The notes under the pieces were generated by a model that searched no databases, was not told the origin of the DNA, and worked only from the letters and a program-made list of their open reading frames with translations. Of a stretch of DNA of 64,000 nucleotides, positions 10,471 through 20,838 are shown one piece after another. The first letter of the stretch is position 1. Each line of letters starts with the position of its first letter. This DNA comes from Trichomonas tenax (Eukaryota; Parabasalia; Trichomonadida; Trichomonadidae). Made by a program: the position numbers and the translations under genes. The stretch lies in NCBI GenBank assembly GCA_023091735.1, contig JALKBU010000049.1, positions 1-64,000 of the forward strand. The letters are read 5' to 3'.

Positions 10471-13090
10471 GAAACCAGTTTAGAAAATAGACAATTTTTG
10501 TGAAAAGTTGGGAATCATGTGTTCTCATGCAGGAGAAGTATACCTCCAACTATTGAAGGTTTCTCTGAATTATTAAAAAATGTCGAATATTCTGGATGTC
10601 CTGTAACTGGTTCGATTTGACTATCGTAGAAATTGAGTTTTGGCCTTTTAAGACAAGCATTTTGTAATAAATAAAAAATGCGAAAAATTTTGTTTGAATA
10701 CGTAAAAACTAAAGCGAGAGATAAAGATAAATTTGTGAGAACAATCATTCCTGTTAAACTCAAGAGAGTTTTGAAAAAATAAATTTCTTGCGCAAGGAGT
10801 TCTCATGGGTGATTCGAATATTGAAGTCGGTTGTGCGTTTGCTGTATCACGCAGAGCGAGAATCTTGAGTTTCGTGGTGGAATCCAAGAGACGAGTAGAG
10901 ATGCTCTGGATCAGCCCCTTAAATAAATGCCTAAAAAATTATGCAGGGGCATAGAGTGTACTAACTTTTCTTAGGGTGTACATTATTTTACAAAATAAAC
11001 TATAGAATTCCTCCACTAGTTGATTCGAATGGAGTACTTAGTGGATTTTTTGTAAACTATTTGAGAGCACTTGTGGATTTTTTGTAAAGTCATAGTGTAC
11101 AAAATGTAAAGTCAGATTTGGTATTTACACGCCAAAACACCTTTACACGACAGATTTTTTCAAACCTACAGAGCAATCATTTTTTTGTTGGAAATGTCAA
11201 TAGAACATATAATGAATTTAAATTGTCGTTTTATTTTTCTAAAAATAAAAGTTTTCACAATAAAAAAAGCAAAACTCAAAAAATGTTCACTCAAGTACAC
11301 CAACCATCATGTTTGTGTGTCACTTTTTACACGTTATTTAAGTTTTTCCCCATTGAGGAACCAAAAAAAAAATCGTGGCCGGAGGCAAATAAGGCAAATA
11401 AATGAACTAAAAATTCTGAATTTATCAAAAAGCAAAAATAGCATTGATTTATTACATTACAAGCAATAAAACTATGAAATTCCCATTTGCGGTATTGAAA
11501 TCGAGCGTCACTTTTCCCCAAAAGTACCCACAATTAAGAAATGTGTGGCGGGTATTCAATTTTGTGTCACCTTTTGGGAGATTGAGAGGAAAAATGAGGA
11601 AAGATGGTGATACGGAGAAAGGTATTTAGTTTCCTTTGAAATTGAAACCATGAATTCGTGGTGTATTTCACCATCTAATGTATGATTCCCCACTGTAAAA
11701 AGTTTCCTCATTTTCCAAAAAAGTTTTCATATTTCGAAATTTAATATATTGTTGAAAGATTGAAAATAACCATATTTCAGATGTCGTTATCAGCAGCGAA
11801 GATTACGTGAATGCCTAAAATCCTTCTAAGTATGAGATGGATCGAAACCAGCTCGAATAATGAAAAAACGGATTTGAATCCTTTATAAAAATTATTGTTA
11901 AATATGTGTTATGCTAGATGTGAATCAATATTTTAGGGAAAAAAAGAGAGGCCACGACGATTATTTTTAAATTGTGTAAAATCATGATTTTAAACATATT
12001 ATTCAAATTAAACAGTTTTATTATGCTTAAAAATATCTCAATTAATTCTGTTGGAGATAATTTTTCCAATACTTCCGATTCTTTTCGATAATATATATAT
12101 AAATACTATATCCATAATAATTATCAAATAAAATGAATTTTATGTATCTTTTTTTAATTTTTAGGCTCAACTAAATCATTTTATCTAAATTCAAGTATAA
12201 TGGCATTATTCTATCATCTCATAGAGCTGTTTGCAGTCATATTTAAACTCGGAAACGCATTTTTTGTTTTACATGTCATATTGAAAGTTTACATGGCAGT
12301 TTTAAAAAACATGTATTAATCGGTTTAAACTATAAAATATTAGTCACGTATGATTGTTGATACATATTTCATAGTCTAATGGTTATTTTGATAAAATTGA
12401 ATTAGCAATCAATTTATATAAAAATATTGTTGCATTTTAATTATATAGTTCTATGGTAACAATAGTATAGATATATAATTTCATATTTTTATTAGATTTA
12501 AAATTTTAAATTAATATTGAAATCATGTTTTTGGTTTGTTGTGAGTTGAAAACTAGTGAATAATTTAGTATATTTATATCACAAGAATATTATTACATCA
12601 AAAATCAAATTAATTTTCTATGACTATTCAAAATATTTGTTTAGTACTCAAATATTGACTTTTGTTATGGTCTTTCAATTTGTTTGAATAACCTTCAGAA
12701 TCAATTGAAAGACCTTTCAATCAATTGAGAATTTTGAGATCCGAGTTTTTTGACACCTGCCACATTTTATTTCTAAACCAATTGAATTTAGAAAGATTTA
12801 CTTATCGTTCTAAATAATTTTCAGAAAATTGAGAATGCATAGAAAAGAATCAAAAAATCATTCGCAAAATAATCACATAAATCCCGTTAAATAATACCAC
12901 AGAGTATGTTTAATTTCGCTATTCAATGAATTAAATATTTAGCCATTTTTAAAGATTTTTGTATTGTTATCATCTATGTCGCATAGTACAGCCACTTGTT
13001 CGACAAATTAAATTGAAAAGCAGATATATTTCGTTATTTTTACAATAACGTTTTCAAACTTTTCAAAACAAAAAAAAATCAAATTAGAAT

Positions 13091-13549
13091 ATGAAGGCAT
13101 CTTCTCCTGAATTACAGTCTAAAGCATCAAAGTCCCGTTTCACTATATCAGATGATACCACTCTAAAAATGCTTGTTTCCAAATACGGAACAGACAATTG
13201 GGAGCTGATATCTAAATGGATCGGCACAAAGAACGTACGTCAGTGCCATGATAGGTGGTTCTACTACTTGTCACCGGAAATAAATAAGAACCCATGGACT
13301 GAAGAAGAGGACAGAAGACTTATTCAATTGACCTCAAGATACGGACGTAGGTGGGTCCAAATCGCTAAACACTTCGAAGGAAGAACAGACACACAGATAA
13401 AGAACAGGATGAAGGTACTCCAAAGGAAGTATCAGTCTGAACCTGTATACGAAAACACCCCTGCAATTCAGAAAGAGCAGGATATCCCAACATTTTTGTT
13501 TGCTAATGAAAATATTATTGATGAGCTCTTCAACCAGCTCAACGACTAG
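13091..13549 (+). CDS. Two-repeat Myb DNA-binding protein
   Basis: This 152-residue protein carries two Myb/SANT repeats. Repeat 1 is at about residues 15-62 (FTISDD..LKMLVSKYG..NWELISKWIG..RQCHDRWFYYL), where the first Trp is replaced by Phe as in R2-type repeats. Repeat 2 is at about 63-113 (NPWTEEEDRRLIQLTSRYGRRWVQIAKHF..RTDTQIKNRM). The tail is short. The size and layout match the small nuclear Myb proteins greatly expanded in trichomonads, some of which bind promoter elements of iron- or cell-cycle-regulated genes. Its target is unknown. The ATG at 13091 is the first in frame; the leader is A-rich. Confidence 0.93.
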   Translation: MKASSPELQSKASKSRFTISDDTTLKMLVSKYGTDNWELISKWIGTKNVRQCHDRWFYYLSPEINKNPWTEEEDRRLIQLTSRYGRRWVQIAKHFEGRTDTQIKNRMKVLQRKYQSEPVYENTPAIQKEQDIPTFLFANENIIDELFNQLND

Positions 13550-14104
13550 ATCGTTCTCTTTTAAGAACGTGTTGGATTAAAAAAGGTTTATCATGGATTT
13601 TTTAAATCGAAAAACATGCTTTATTTCGTGTGGAACCCAATACAGCAGTACCTTGTTTCTTATGTCGCCAAAATTAAACATACAATGTGTTTAATTCCTA
13701 TGTTGTATCCGAAAACAATGCTCGGACATTTCAACACGTTGATATTGTGAATCCTTTTGATTAAGGAATGGAATTAAACAATTTTACATAGTAATTTCTA
13801 TTAACCACCAATTGGTTAGTTGATCATCTCATGTGAACACTGCGATCTGACAGTTTATAAAATCATCAGTACTATTTTTAGCTACAATAGTACTTAACGA
13901 CCTATGTTTCAGTTTTATTCATGCCATATATTATATGACCTCAAGCTCCACTCTAAAATCGTTAATTAATTAATTGTTAAAATACGTTACTGAATGGAAG
14001 CTTAACAACTATTTTTTCATAATCAACTTTGTGTAGATAATATAATGGTATGTTAGAATATAGGATAAAAACGAAATTATTTTATCTGATAAACATATAT
14101 TCCT
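13550..14104. other. Intergenic, nothing recognised
   Basis: AT-rich gap between two converging genes, without recognised features. Confidence 0.5.
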
Positions 14105-15388
14105 TTATAAATCGGTTTTGATCATTCCATTTCTTGCCTTATTGTTAACATAATAGCCAAGGAATGGTATTGTATAAACTTCTGGTGATGTTTCATGAAG
14201 TCGACCTTTAACAGCCCAATCAGGTTGTGTAGTAGCGTTTACAACTAGCTCCACGACATATGGGTTCTTCATGAACCTTTGATGTCTCCAGAACCAACCT
14301 TCATTGTTAACATCGATACATCTGATAGACGACCATTTGGAACAGATCCATTTGGCACCATCAGCAAGCACCATTCCATCGCCACCAGAGAACTTGACAT
14401 TTGGATATTTTCTAAATCCAAACGGGAAATCAAGCGCTCTCAGAGTTTTGATACCACTGTTGTAGATAACTGTTGTTGGAAGCTCGTAATCGTTGAGTTC
14501 TTTCCTCAGAACACGAAGAGATCTATTTAATCCAGAAACATCAATTCCTCTGACTAATCCGAATTTAACCATGTGATTTGGTACCTGGTGTGTTGTGACG
14601 TTCAAAAGAGGGAATGTAATCAAGTGCTCGCCTGGGAAAACAATGAGATTTGGAAGTTGTGCAAATGAAGTTGGCCAAGAGCGGAATGCACCTGCAACCC
14701 ACTTATTCTTGAGGTATGGGATCCTCTCTGTCTCATTGTAAACGGCCTCTAAGAATGGTTTGATTGAACCGGCAAGATCTGGCGCAACCATTACTGTATT
14801 CCTGATATTGTTCTTCTTCCAGCCCCAAGTGACGTTCTTGAACAGGAATCGCTGCATGACATAAGCGCCAAGATCGAATCCGATTAAAGTAACGTTTTTC
14901 TTGTTATCAATGCGCGCTTTCTCGATCAAATTCTTGAGATTTGTGTAGTAGTCGTCCAAATACATCGGAACACGACGGAAATCGTATGGTGCAGCAAGTA
15001 AATCGACGCCTGGTGTATATCCTTTCTTAATGAAAGCCTTAATAACGGCCGAAAAGTCTCCAGGAACGCCTAATGGCAGTCCAGGAATCTTGTACTTGTA
15101 GTAAATGTCGTCTAATGGTCCGAATGATTTTGGTTTGATTGTAATATTGGGATATCTCGCTAAATCTGAGTTATTCCAGTGCTCCTTAAGGAGCTCGAAC
15201 GTGCATTGATGAATTGGTTTGATTAATCTCAAAGGATTTCCCCAGACCAATTCATCTTGCCCAGATTTCGAGCAAAACCATGGTAAATGGGCATCAGAGT
15301 AGTTGATGTAAAGATTGGAACCGTACATTCCCGGAATTAATATAATTGGTTTTTTCGAAATCGCAAAACTAATAAAAAGATGAATCAT
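14105..15388 (-). CDS. LCAT/PDAT-like protein, catalytic serine replaced
   Basis: This 427-residue protein has a signal peptide (MIHLFISFAIS). The lecithin:cholesterol acyltransferase fold is recognised from PIILIPGMYGSNLY (the oxyanion/lid region, residues 14-27), WGNP, PYDFR and GDG. The nucleophile elbow, normally GHSxG, reads GFDLG at 170-174, so the catalytic serine is aspartate at 172 (codon GAT). The acid (GGDGMV) and a plausible catalytic histidine (WRHQRF) remain. The protein may therefore be a non-enzymatic phospholipid-binding relative, or may use another residue. Six possible N-glycosylation sites fit a secreted or lumenal location. The upstream extension starts with TTG, so the ATG at 15388 is used, with an initiator at 15419-15423. 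Confidence 0.88.
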   Translation of the reverse strand: MIHLFISFAISKKPIILIPGMYGSNLYINYSDAHLPWFCSKSGQDELVWGNPLRLIKPIHQCTFELLKEHWNNSDLARYPNITIKPKSFGPLDDIYYKYKIPGLPLGVPGDFSAVIKAFIKKGYTPGVDLLAAPYDFRRVPMYLDDYYTNLKNLIEKARIDNKKNVTLIGFDLGAYVMQRFLFKNVTWGWKKNNIRNTVMVAPDLAGSIKPFLEAVYNETERIPYLKNKWVAGAFRSWPTSFAQLPNLIVFPGEHLITFPLLNVTTHQVPNHMVKFGLVRGIDVSGLNRSLRVLRKELNDYELPTTVIYNSGIKTLRALDFPFGFRKYPNVKFSGGDGMVLADGAKWICSKWSSIRCIDVNNEGWFWRHQRFMKNPYVVELVVNATTQPDWAVKGRLHETSPEVYTIPFLGYYVNNKARNGMIKTDL

Positions 15389-15418
15389 TATTATTATTTT
15401 TGACAAATTTGTAATTTT

Positions 15419-15423
15419 AGTGA
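15419..15423 (-). promoter_or_regulatory. Initiator (TCACT) of the LCAT-like gene
   Basis: On the minus strand TCACTAAAAT lies about 31 bases before the ATG at 15388. It fits TCAY(T/A), although the leader is longer than usual. Confidence 0.45.
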
Positions 15424-16035
15424 TAAAACCTTTATCACCAAAACCATATAAATAACGCCTTAAAACCTCGATGTCTTAAAATAATTTAATGAAATATCAT
15501 ATTATTATAAATAAGCAATCATTTATTGTACACAACAATTCCCCTCTTGGTGTAATTCATAAATCCTGCTTTTGAAGTGTATATTACATTAAATGAAATT
15601 GATATCGAAATATATTCGGTTTAAACCATTTTATTTTTATGCATAACCGAGAAAATATCGATACCCTCCAATGTAGAATAATGCTACATTCTCTATAATG
15701 GTCAATTCATTGTTTGTAATCCAATCATAAATTTTAACTGCTAATTTGGTCTTTAGAGAAGGTTGCTGCATTCGCCGAAAAGATTGCAGTTCACTGCTGG
15801 TGCATAAAGGATCGGAAATAATATTTTTAAATTTTAATATTTTTATGAAACTTGACAATTACCCCAAACATATGCACGCGTAAGAAAATAATAAAATCAT
15901 TTTTCAATGTTCAATTCAAAATCAATGAAAGGGATATGAAAATGTTTATTTCGTGTTTTTCCATTATTGCTGTATAGCTCTGCCCCCGGAGAATAGGAAT
16001 ATCATGGTCTTGTGTTAATGATTGGCTGTGTTAAC
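15424..16035. other. Intergenic, possible minor remnants
   Basis: The minus-strand frame 15637-15858 has no proper ATG start and no recognised family. It may be the end of a decayed gene. Nothing else is recognised. Confidence 0.35.
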
Positions 16036-16433
16036 CCGCATCTCTCTCAAAAATTGACAATGAAGACTTTAGAATATTTTCAATTCACATAACTGAGAAT
16101 TTAATATTATCTGGAATTGTTAAAAATGGCGAAAGCTGCAGCATAACTGCGTCGAACGGAGAGCATGATCCTAATATTTCAATTTGCATTTTAGATCAAT
16201 CGAAATATTATTTGTTTTTTAGGTTGAAAGGTGAAGAACATAGATTTGATGAGAATAATGGAATTGATATTCATGCTCGTTTATTATTGAATCACATTTA
16301 TTTATCAAATTTTCAAATATCAAAACCAGCAACCATGAATTATGCAAATGATACGCTACATGTCGATGATAAGAATATTATAATCAATGAATCTTATTTT
16401 AATACTTTCATTACAATTTTACGAATAATTTGA
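16036..16433 (+). pseudogene. Open frame without ATG, gene remnant
   Basis: About 130 codons are open without any early ATG. The translation looks like real protein (GIVKNGESCSITASNGEHDP, FFRLKGEEHRFDENNGIDIH), predicted beta-rich and with no membrane segment. I do not recognise the family. The 5' end appears to have been lost, and no initiator precedes it. It converges on another remnant at 16572-17060. Confidence 0.4.
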
Positions 16434-16571
16434 AATGATTTCATGCACTCTTGATTGATATGATCCATTATGTCAACATATTAGTATCCAACGTAGTATT
16501 TCACCAAATTGGGAAAAATATAATTTAGTTAACATATCGAATGTCTTACATTCATACAATGATATCCTTAA

Positions 16572-17060
16572 TCATTCGAAATGGCTAATATCGTACTCAA
16601 TTTCGATGTCATTAACTCCCTCAGGAACTCTAAGTAACGGAATTCGTTGAATTGGAGCAAAAATATTGAACGCATAAAAATTTGAATTTGCAAGAATTTT
16701 GAGACCTGATTCGTCGCGAAAGTCCATAGTTTTATCTATACTTTTCAAATCCACTATTGGCTTTTGATAATTAATGCTCAAAAGCGGCTTCATTTGCCAT
16801 TTATAGCGATAATCATCATCAAAAATTTTAACATCACATAGATATAAACATTCGATTTTTCTTTGTTTGTTAGATTCTACACATCACTGCGAATCTTCTG
16901 ATATAATATTTTTTTGTATTTCAGAGTGTTTATAACATGTTTCAAAGTGTTGTAAAATCAGTGAACGTTTAAATATTTTATTTGAAAGACTTCTTCACAA
17001 CATTGTTCAATTCCATACAAATGCCTTAGATGCCTATTTATTGTGTACCTAGTTTCGAAA
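16572..17060 (-). pseudogene. Decayed gene remnant, unknown family
   Basis: The frame ending at 16572 can be followed upstream past its ATG (16793) through coding-like sequence (IECLYLCDVKIFDDDYRYKWQ), an in-frame TGA near 16885, and further coding-like sequence. It then shifts frame (RHLRHLYGIEQCCEEVF). At least one stop and one frameshift are present. No family is recognised. Confidence 0.4.
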
Positions 17061-17394
17061 CCTGATTCCTATGTTAAACATAGATATTATGTTTGTTTAT
17101 CAAAGTAATCAAATGAATAATTTTTGGAATTTCAAACACATGAATTTTGTGTAGCAATACTTGGCCATTTCAATTACATAAGAATTGATATAATTGCTCA
17201 GTTCTTTCTATGAAAAAAAGTTGAATCTTTGATTCATGTATCAGGTTTGAAATTTCCTCATTAAACCAATATATTTCTTGATGTATTCATCGAGCTAATT
17301 GACTCCATGATTTTCTATCCTCTTGGACGAGTTTTTTAAAAACATATATTTACGCAAAAAAAATAATAAAATATAAACAAAACAAAGCGATGGC
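17061..17394. other. Intergenic, nothing recognised
   Basis: AT-rich gap downstream of the longin-like gene. No feature is recognised. Confidence 0.45.
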
Positions 17395-18024
17395 CTAGAG
17401 CAGTTTTCTATCAACAAACAAGCTTGAATATACAATGAATGATGTGATGCATAATATAATTAGAATCATGAAGAATGTAATAAAACTGTTCTTCTTTCTC
17501 ATGAAGGCGTTCCTCAACTTACGTATTATTATGTTAAAAGAAGGAGTTTTGATTTCCTGATTTCGAATTTTTGTGATATTGAGCTCTTCATTTAATACTA
17601 ATGAAACATGTATGTTTGTCATTTGTCGATCTAATTTTCTTACACCTGAATCGAAACCATGATCAATATTATAAATTGCTAAGATATCAGCTATAATGTG
17701 TGCAAATCTGGTATTTAACGCGTATTCTTTGTATGTAATATCGTTTGGTTTAAACATTTTGTTAAATTTCGCCTCCATTTCATCAAGGAGTAAATTCTGC
17801 AATTGAAGATCCGTATTATTCGATGCCATGCAGATAAATGCTATGTGGTTGTCATTCAATTTGAGTGTAAAGACATATTGAGCATGATCAGAAAAAACAT
17901 TCTTATTCATTCTATTCATTGATTTAATGATCTTCAAAGCAAAAGAAATATGATTACCTTCAACAGTTGAATATTCCGCAAGTGTTTTTCCGCGTCCTAT
18001 GACAATGCCACTGAGAAAAACCAT
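17395..18024 (-). CDS. Longin-domain, VAMP7-like membrane protein
   Basis: This 209-residue protein has an N-terminal longin-type domain (about residues 1-125: IVIGRGKTLAEYS..GNHISFALKIIKSM...YVFTLKLNDNHIAFICMAS...FLLDEMEAKFNKMF pattern). A short central segment (about 127-155, KLDRQMTNIHVSLVLNEELN) resembles a shortened or degenerate SNARE motif. A basic stretch (RKLRNAFMRKK) and a C-terminal membrane anchor (about 180-203) follow. This is the order of VAMP7/Sec22-type R-SNAREs and phytolongins, which direct vesicle fusion. Because the SNARE part is short, it may act as a regulatory longin rather than a full SNARE. The start is a true ATG at 18024. Confidence 0.65.
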   Translation of the reverse strand: MVFLSGIVIGRGKTLAEYSTVEGNHISFALKIIKSMNRMNKNVFSDHAQYVFTLKLNDNHIAFICMASNNTDLQLQNLLLDEMEAKFNKMFKPNDITYKEYALNTRFAHIIADILAIYNIDHGFDSGVRKLDRQMTNIHVSLVLNEELNITKIRNQEIKTPSFNIIIRKLRNAFMRKKNSFITFFMILIILCITSFIVYSSLFVDRKLL

Positions 18025-18109
18025 TGAGAAATTTTAGCTATCTGTAATTTCACTTTTAAGAAATTTTAGATTAGTAACAGGGAGTAAATATACTTTTAAA
18101 AATTGTGAA

Positions 18110-18180
18110 GTCCCAGTAGTATATTGGTTAGAATGGATCCTTGACACGGATCAGAGGCCAGTTCGATTCTGGCCTGGGAC
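18110..18180 (+). tRNA. tRNA-Val: tRNA-Val (anticodon GAC)
   Basis: A 71-base cloverleaf can be drawn. The acceptor arms GTCCCAG/CTGGGAC pair fully. The A-box-like D arm is TAGTATATTGGTTAG. The anticodon stem GATCC/GGATC encloses loop TTGACAC (anticodon GAC). The T stem GCCAG/CTGGC encloses loop TTCGATT, giving a canonical B box. The 3' CCA is not encoded, as expected in eukaryotes. A run of seven T at 18182-18188 is the RNA polymerase III terminator. Confidence 0.95.
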
Positions 18181-18681
18181 ATTTTTTTCTTTTTATCATA
18201 ACACAATAAACATGTTATTAAATATGCAATTGTTAAAAAAACGCTGATTACATATCAATGCTTGGCCCTATTGGAGCTTTTTTATTCATAACTTCACAAA
18301 TTTTGTTCTCATTCAATTTTGAATTGGTAAAAGAACATTGAAACTTTTGTTGTAAAGAGAAAAGTAGCTTTTCTAAGTAATCTCTGTTGAAAATGTATCA
18401 GCTAAATTAATGAAAAACAAGAATTGCTGGAGAAATATTATTGATTTTGAAATTAATTTTGGCAAACACCCAAAATTTCGGCATATTTAAAATCTTCATA
18501 CCGAGTATATGTTATGTAATAAAGAATCGGTCTTGATCAAAAATTATTACAAAATGATGATTTTTCTTGATAAATCGCTCCTTACAAGCATAGATATTCT
18601 ATCTTTCTAGTCAAAATCCCGCGTCTTATAATTTAAATGGTAATTTTTAATTTGCTAAAATTTTCGACAAAAAACAAATAA
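18181..18681. other. Pol III terminator and intergenic leader
   Basis: It starts with the T-run ending the tRNA transcript (18182-18188). The rest is AT-rich upstream sequence of the RBR ligase gene without a perfect initiator close to the ATG. Confidence 0.5.
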
Positions 18682-20205
18682 ATGATTTGTGAATATGATA
18701 AATATGGACCAATTCCTGAACCAAAGTCCCTCGTTGACACGTTCGTGACCATCGACCTTCACACGAAATCATGCGTTTTGGAAAACAAAAAACGTTCAAT
18801 ATTTGTTGAAAATAATATCGATGAAGTTGGATTGGACGTTGTTTTTAAGAAATGCAAAGAATTCGCTGAAAAATGCCAAGTGAATGAATCTGTTGCCCTC
18901 ATTCTCTTAGAAAAATGCGGCTGGGATATGAATCGACTTGAAGAATTATGGGTACAGAGTGCTCTTACGTTACTCGCTAACATAGGCTTAGGCATTAATG
19001 ATAAAGACAAAGATCCTGGACTTCGCAATGCCAAAGAAGATGGATTTTGTTCTGTTTGCTGCATGGATTACCCCAAAGAAGAGCTGTGGTCTTTGCCGTG
19101 CGGCCATGTCTTTTGCAAAGACTGCTGGCTGAATCACATAAAAACTAATGTTGGAGAAGGAAGATGCAGAATTGAGTGTCAAGGTGATAAATGTCAATGC
19201 ATTTTACCTGTCACATGCATTAGAGACTTTTGCTCGAAAGAAATATATGAAAATCTCATGAAATATATCACAGAAACACAACAATCACAATCAAAAGAAC
19301 TCAAAATTTGTCCAAATAAGAGATGTTCGAAACCATTGAATGTCATTGGTGTTGGGGCTCGTTATTGCCATATAATGAAATGCGCTCATTGCAGAACAGA
19401 ATTTTGCATCAAATGCTTCGAACAATCGCATGCCCCTGCTACATGCGTTCAAATTGATATGTGGCGTTCTATAACTAATGAAGACATCATGGAGCGTAGA
19501 CTTCTCGGTGATAAGAGGAAACTTTGTCCAAATTGCAGAGCAATCATCGAAAAGAATGAAGGATGCAATCACATGACATGCCTTAAATGCCATCACGAAT
19601 TTTGCTGGGTCTGCTTAGGCGACTGGGCACACCACAATCGTGACTTTTATCACTGCAATGCACAGACACCAGATTCTAGAAGATATCAAGAAAAACCTGA
19701 TGACATCAATCCAAAGTTCCTTGAAGAGTTCAATGATATTTACATCAGAGCAAACGCGTCTGCAAATGAATACGAACAAACAGGAGCCAATATTGAAGAA
19801 CTCATTCGCAACAGAATAGCAAAAGAATCTGGAATCGAACATGAATACATCCAAAGCACTATTCACAGTGTTATTGATCAAATCATCTGGGCACAAAGGA
19901 ATGTCCAATGGACTGCTGTTGTTTTGTTCTTTGAACGATATAATCAACTGAAATCACACTACATTACTTATGAGAATCAGCCAAATCCAAATATTCCTTA
20001 TACTACATATTTCAACTTGGTTAAGAACGCTCTCAATGAGCTTATTAATGTTATCAAAGAGGTCCAGAAAATCGTTTCTAATGCCCAAAGCTCAACGATT
20101 CCGAACTTGAGAATCAGAGATATCTCAAGATTGACACTGAGACTCAGATTAACAAGAGACGTTTTGCTCAAACAATGCGATCCTCTTTATAAGTTCAATA
20201 ATTAA
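18682..20205 (+). CDS. Ariadne-type RBR E3 ubiquitin ligase
   Basis: This 507-residue protein has a complete RING1-IBR-RING2 module. RING1 starts at Cys123 (CSVCCMDY...LPCGHVFCKDCW). The IBR is at about 210-255 (CPNKRC...YCHIMKCAHCRTEFCIKC). RING2 starts at Cys282 (CPNCRAIIEKNEGCNHMTCLKCHHEFCWVC). Cys295 in GCNHM is the position of the catalytic, ubiquitin-accepting cysteine. The N-terminal helical segment (about 50-105, with CGWDMNRLEELW) matches the UBA-like region of Ariadne proteins. The C-terminal helical part (about 340-507) matches the Ariadne domain that autoinhibits the ligase. It should transfer ubiquitin from an E2 through a Cys thioester, possibly with cullin partners. Confidence 0.95.
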   Translation: MICEYDKYGPIPEPKSLVDTFVTIDLHTKSCVLENKKRSIFVENNIDEVGLDVVFKKCKEFAEKCQVNESVALILLEKCGWDMNRLEELWVQSALTLLANIGLGINDKDKDPGLRNAKEDGFCSVCCMDYPKEELWSLPCGHVFCKDCWLNHIKTNVGEGRCRIECQGDKCQCILPVTCIRDFCSKEIYENLMKYITETQQSQSKELKICPNKRCSKPLNVIGVGARYCHIMKCAHCRTEFCIKCFEQSHAPATCVQIDMWRSITNEDIMERRLLGDKRKLCPNCRAIIEKNEGCNHMTCLKCHHEFCWVCLGDWAHHNRDFYHCNAQTPDSRRYQEKPDDINPKFLEEFNDIYIRANASANEYEQTGANIEELIRNRIAKESGIEHEYIQSTIHSVIDQIIWAQRNVQWTAVVLFFERYNQLKSHYITYENQPNPNIPYTTYFNLVKNALNELINVIKEVQKIVSNAQSSTIPNLRIRDISRLTLRLRLTRDVLLKQCDPLYKFNN

Positions 20206-20509
20206 CTAATATTGTTTTTCTTCATCTTCATGAGAATGAATTTCATTGTGTTGGAGAAATATTTATTTTTTGTTTGCTTTTCTTCGTATTTTAGAAATAA
20301 AATTTGATATATTATAAATTATTGATGGATAATGAGTCTGATACAAATGCCATTCTTGCAATATAATTAGATTATGAAGGAATTAAGTCTATATAGAGAA
20401 ATATATTGAATGAGATAATTTTTTTCAAAATGAAAATTTTTCAAAGCTATATTATGGATAACGTGATGTAATGTTGTGTCGCTGTAGTAGAATAACTTAA
20501 AATTGAAAA
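20206..20509. other. Intergenic, nothing recognised
   Basis: AT-rich gap between the RBR ligase and the ferredoxin pseudogene. No feature is recognised. Confidence 0.5.
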
Positions 20510-20838
20510 TTAAAATTTACGCATTTTAAATTTGATTAGCGCATCCTCGAACTTTGGTCCTAAAACAAGCTGGCAAGCAAGTCTCGAGTATTTTTGACTC
20601 CATCAACACTCTGGAGCAAATCTGCCTCTTCCTCATCAGGCTTAGAGTCGAGATTTGGTGGAAGTTCGACATGGCACTGTCTGCATGATTTGTTTCCGCC
20701 GCATTTTCCACGAATTTCTTCAGCGGGCGTTCCTGCGACGGCATTGTACAGTGTCTGTGATCATAGAAAATGAAGTGAAATGATCGTATAGGTTTCGCCG
20801 TTTTTCGTGCGTTGTTTTCCAACGATTACAAAAAAAAT
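20510..20838 (-). pseudogene. [2Fe-2S] ferredoxin pseudogene (adrenodoxin type)
   Basis: Read with one frame change, the minus strand encodes a ferredoxin. It begins KNGETYTI, then has the cluster motif CGGNKSCRQC (C-x5-C-x2-C), then DEEEADLLQSVDG and, after a 2-base shift in ACTCGA(GA)CTTGCTTGC at about 20587-20601, LACQLVL with the fourth cysteine. An in-frame TGA interrupts the N-terminal part (LHFL*SQTLYNAV), and no ATG or hydrogenosomal presequence is present. Intact relatives carry electrons in hydrogenosomes to hydrogenase and from PFOR. At least two lesions make this copy non-functional. No GTAYGT splice donor is seen that would turn a lesion into an intron. Confidence 0.8.

Larger units (their letters stand above)
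8673..13090. other. Large gene-free region with repeats
   Basis: There are 4.4 kb without a credible gene. The region contains one copy of a 264-base dispersed repeat (9236-9499), an adjoining strong hairpin (9513-9578), a degenerate half of that hairpin (10455-10470), and two close direct copies of GTGGATTTTTTGTAAA (about 11042-11057 and 11073-11088). A near-match of the 13-base TTTACATGTCAAA motif is at 12268-12280. Minus-strand ORFs near 10515-10887 start only at TTG and resemble no family. Confidence 0.6.

Noticed and set aside
10515..10887. Two overlapping minus-strand ORFs of about 80 codons
   Set aside because: Both begin at TTG rather than ATG, have no initiator and no recognisable domain, and sit in a repeat-bearing gap. 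They are not reported as genes.
11118..11629. Several plus-strand ORFs of 60-95 codons
   Set aside because: They overlap one another in different frames and are Lys/Phe/Asn-rich, as expected from AT-rich DNA. They have no coding character.
13091..13549. Myb protein as the factor binding the 13-bp motif
   Set aside because: It is tempting because trichomonad Myb proteins bind promoters, but nothing in the sequence links this protein to that motif.
20510..20838. An intron as explanation for the interrupted ferredoxin
   Set aside because: No GTAYGT donor or the long trichomonad acceptor (ACTAACACACAG) is present on that strand at the breaks. Two independent lesions are simpler.
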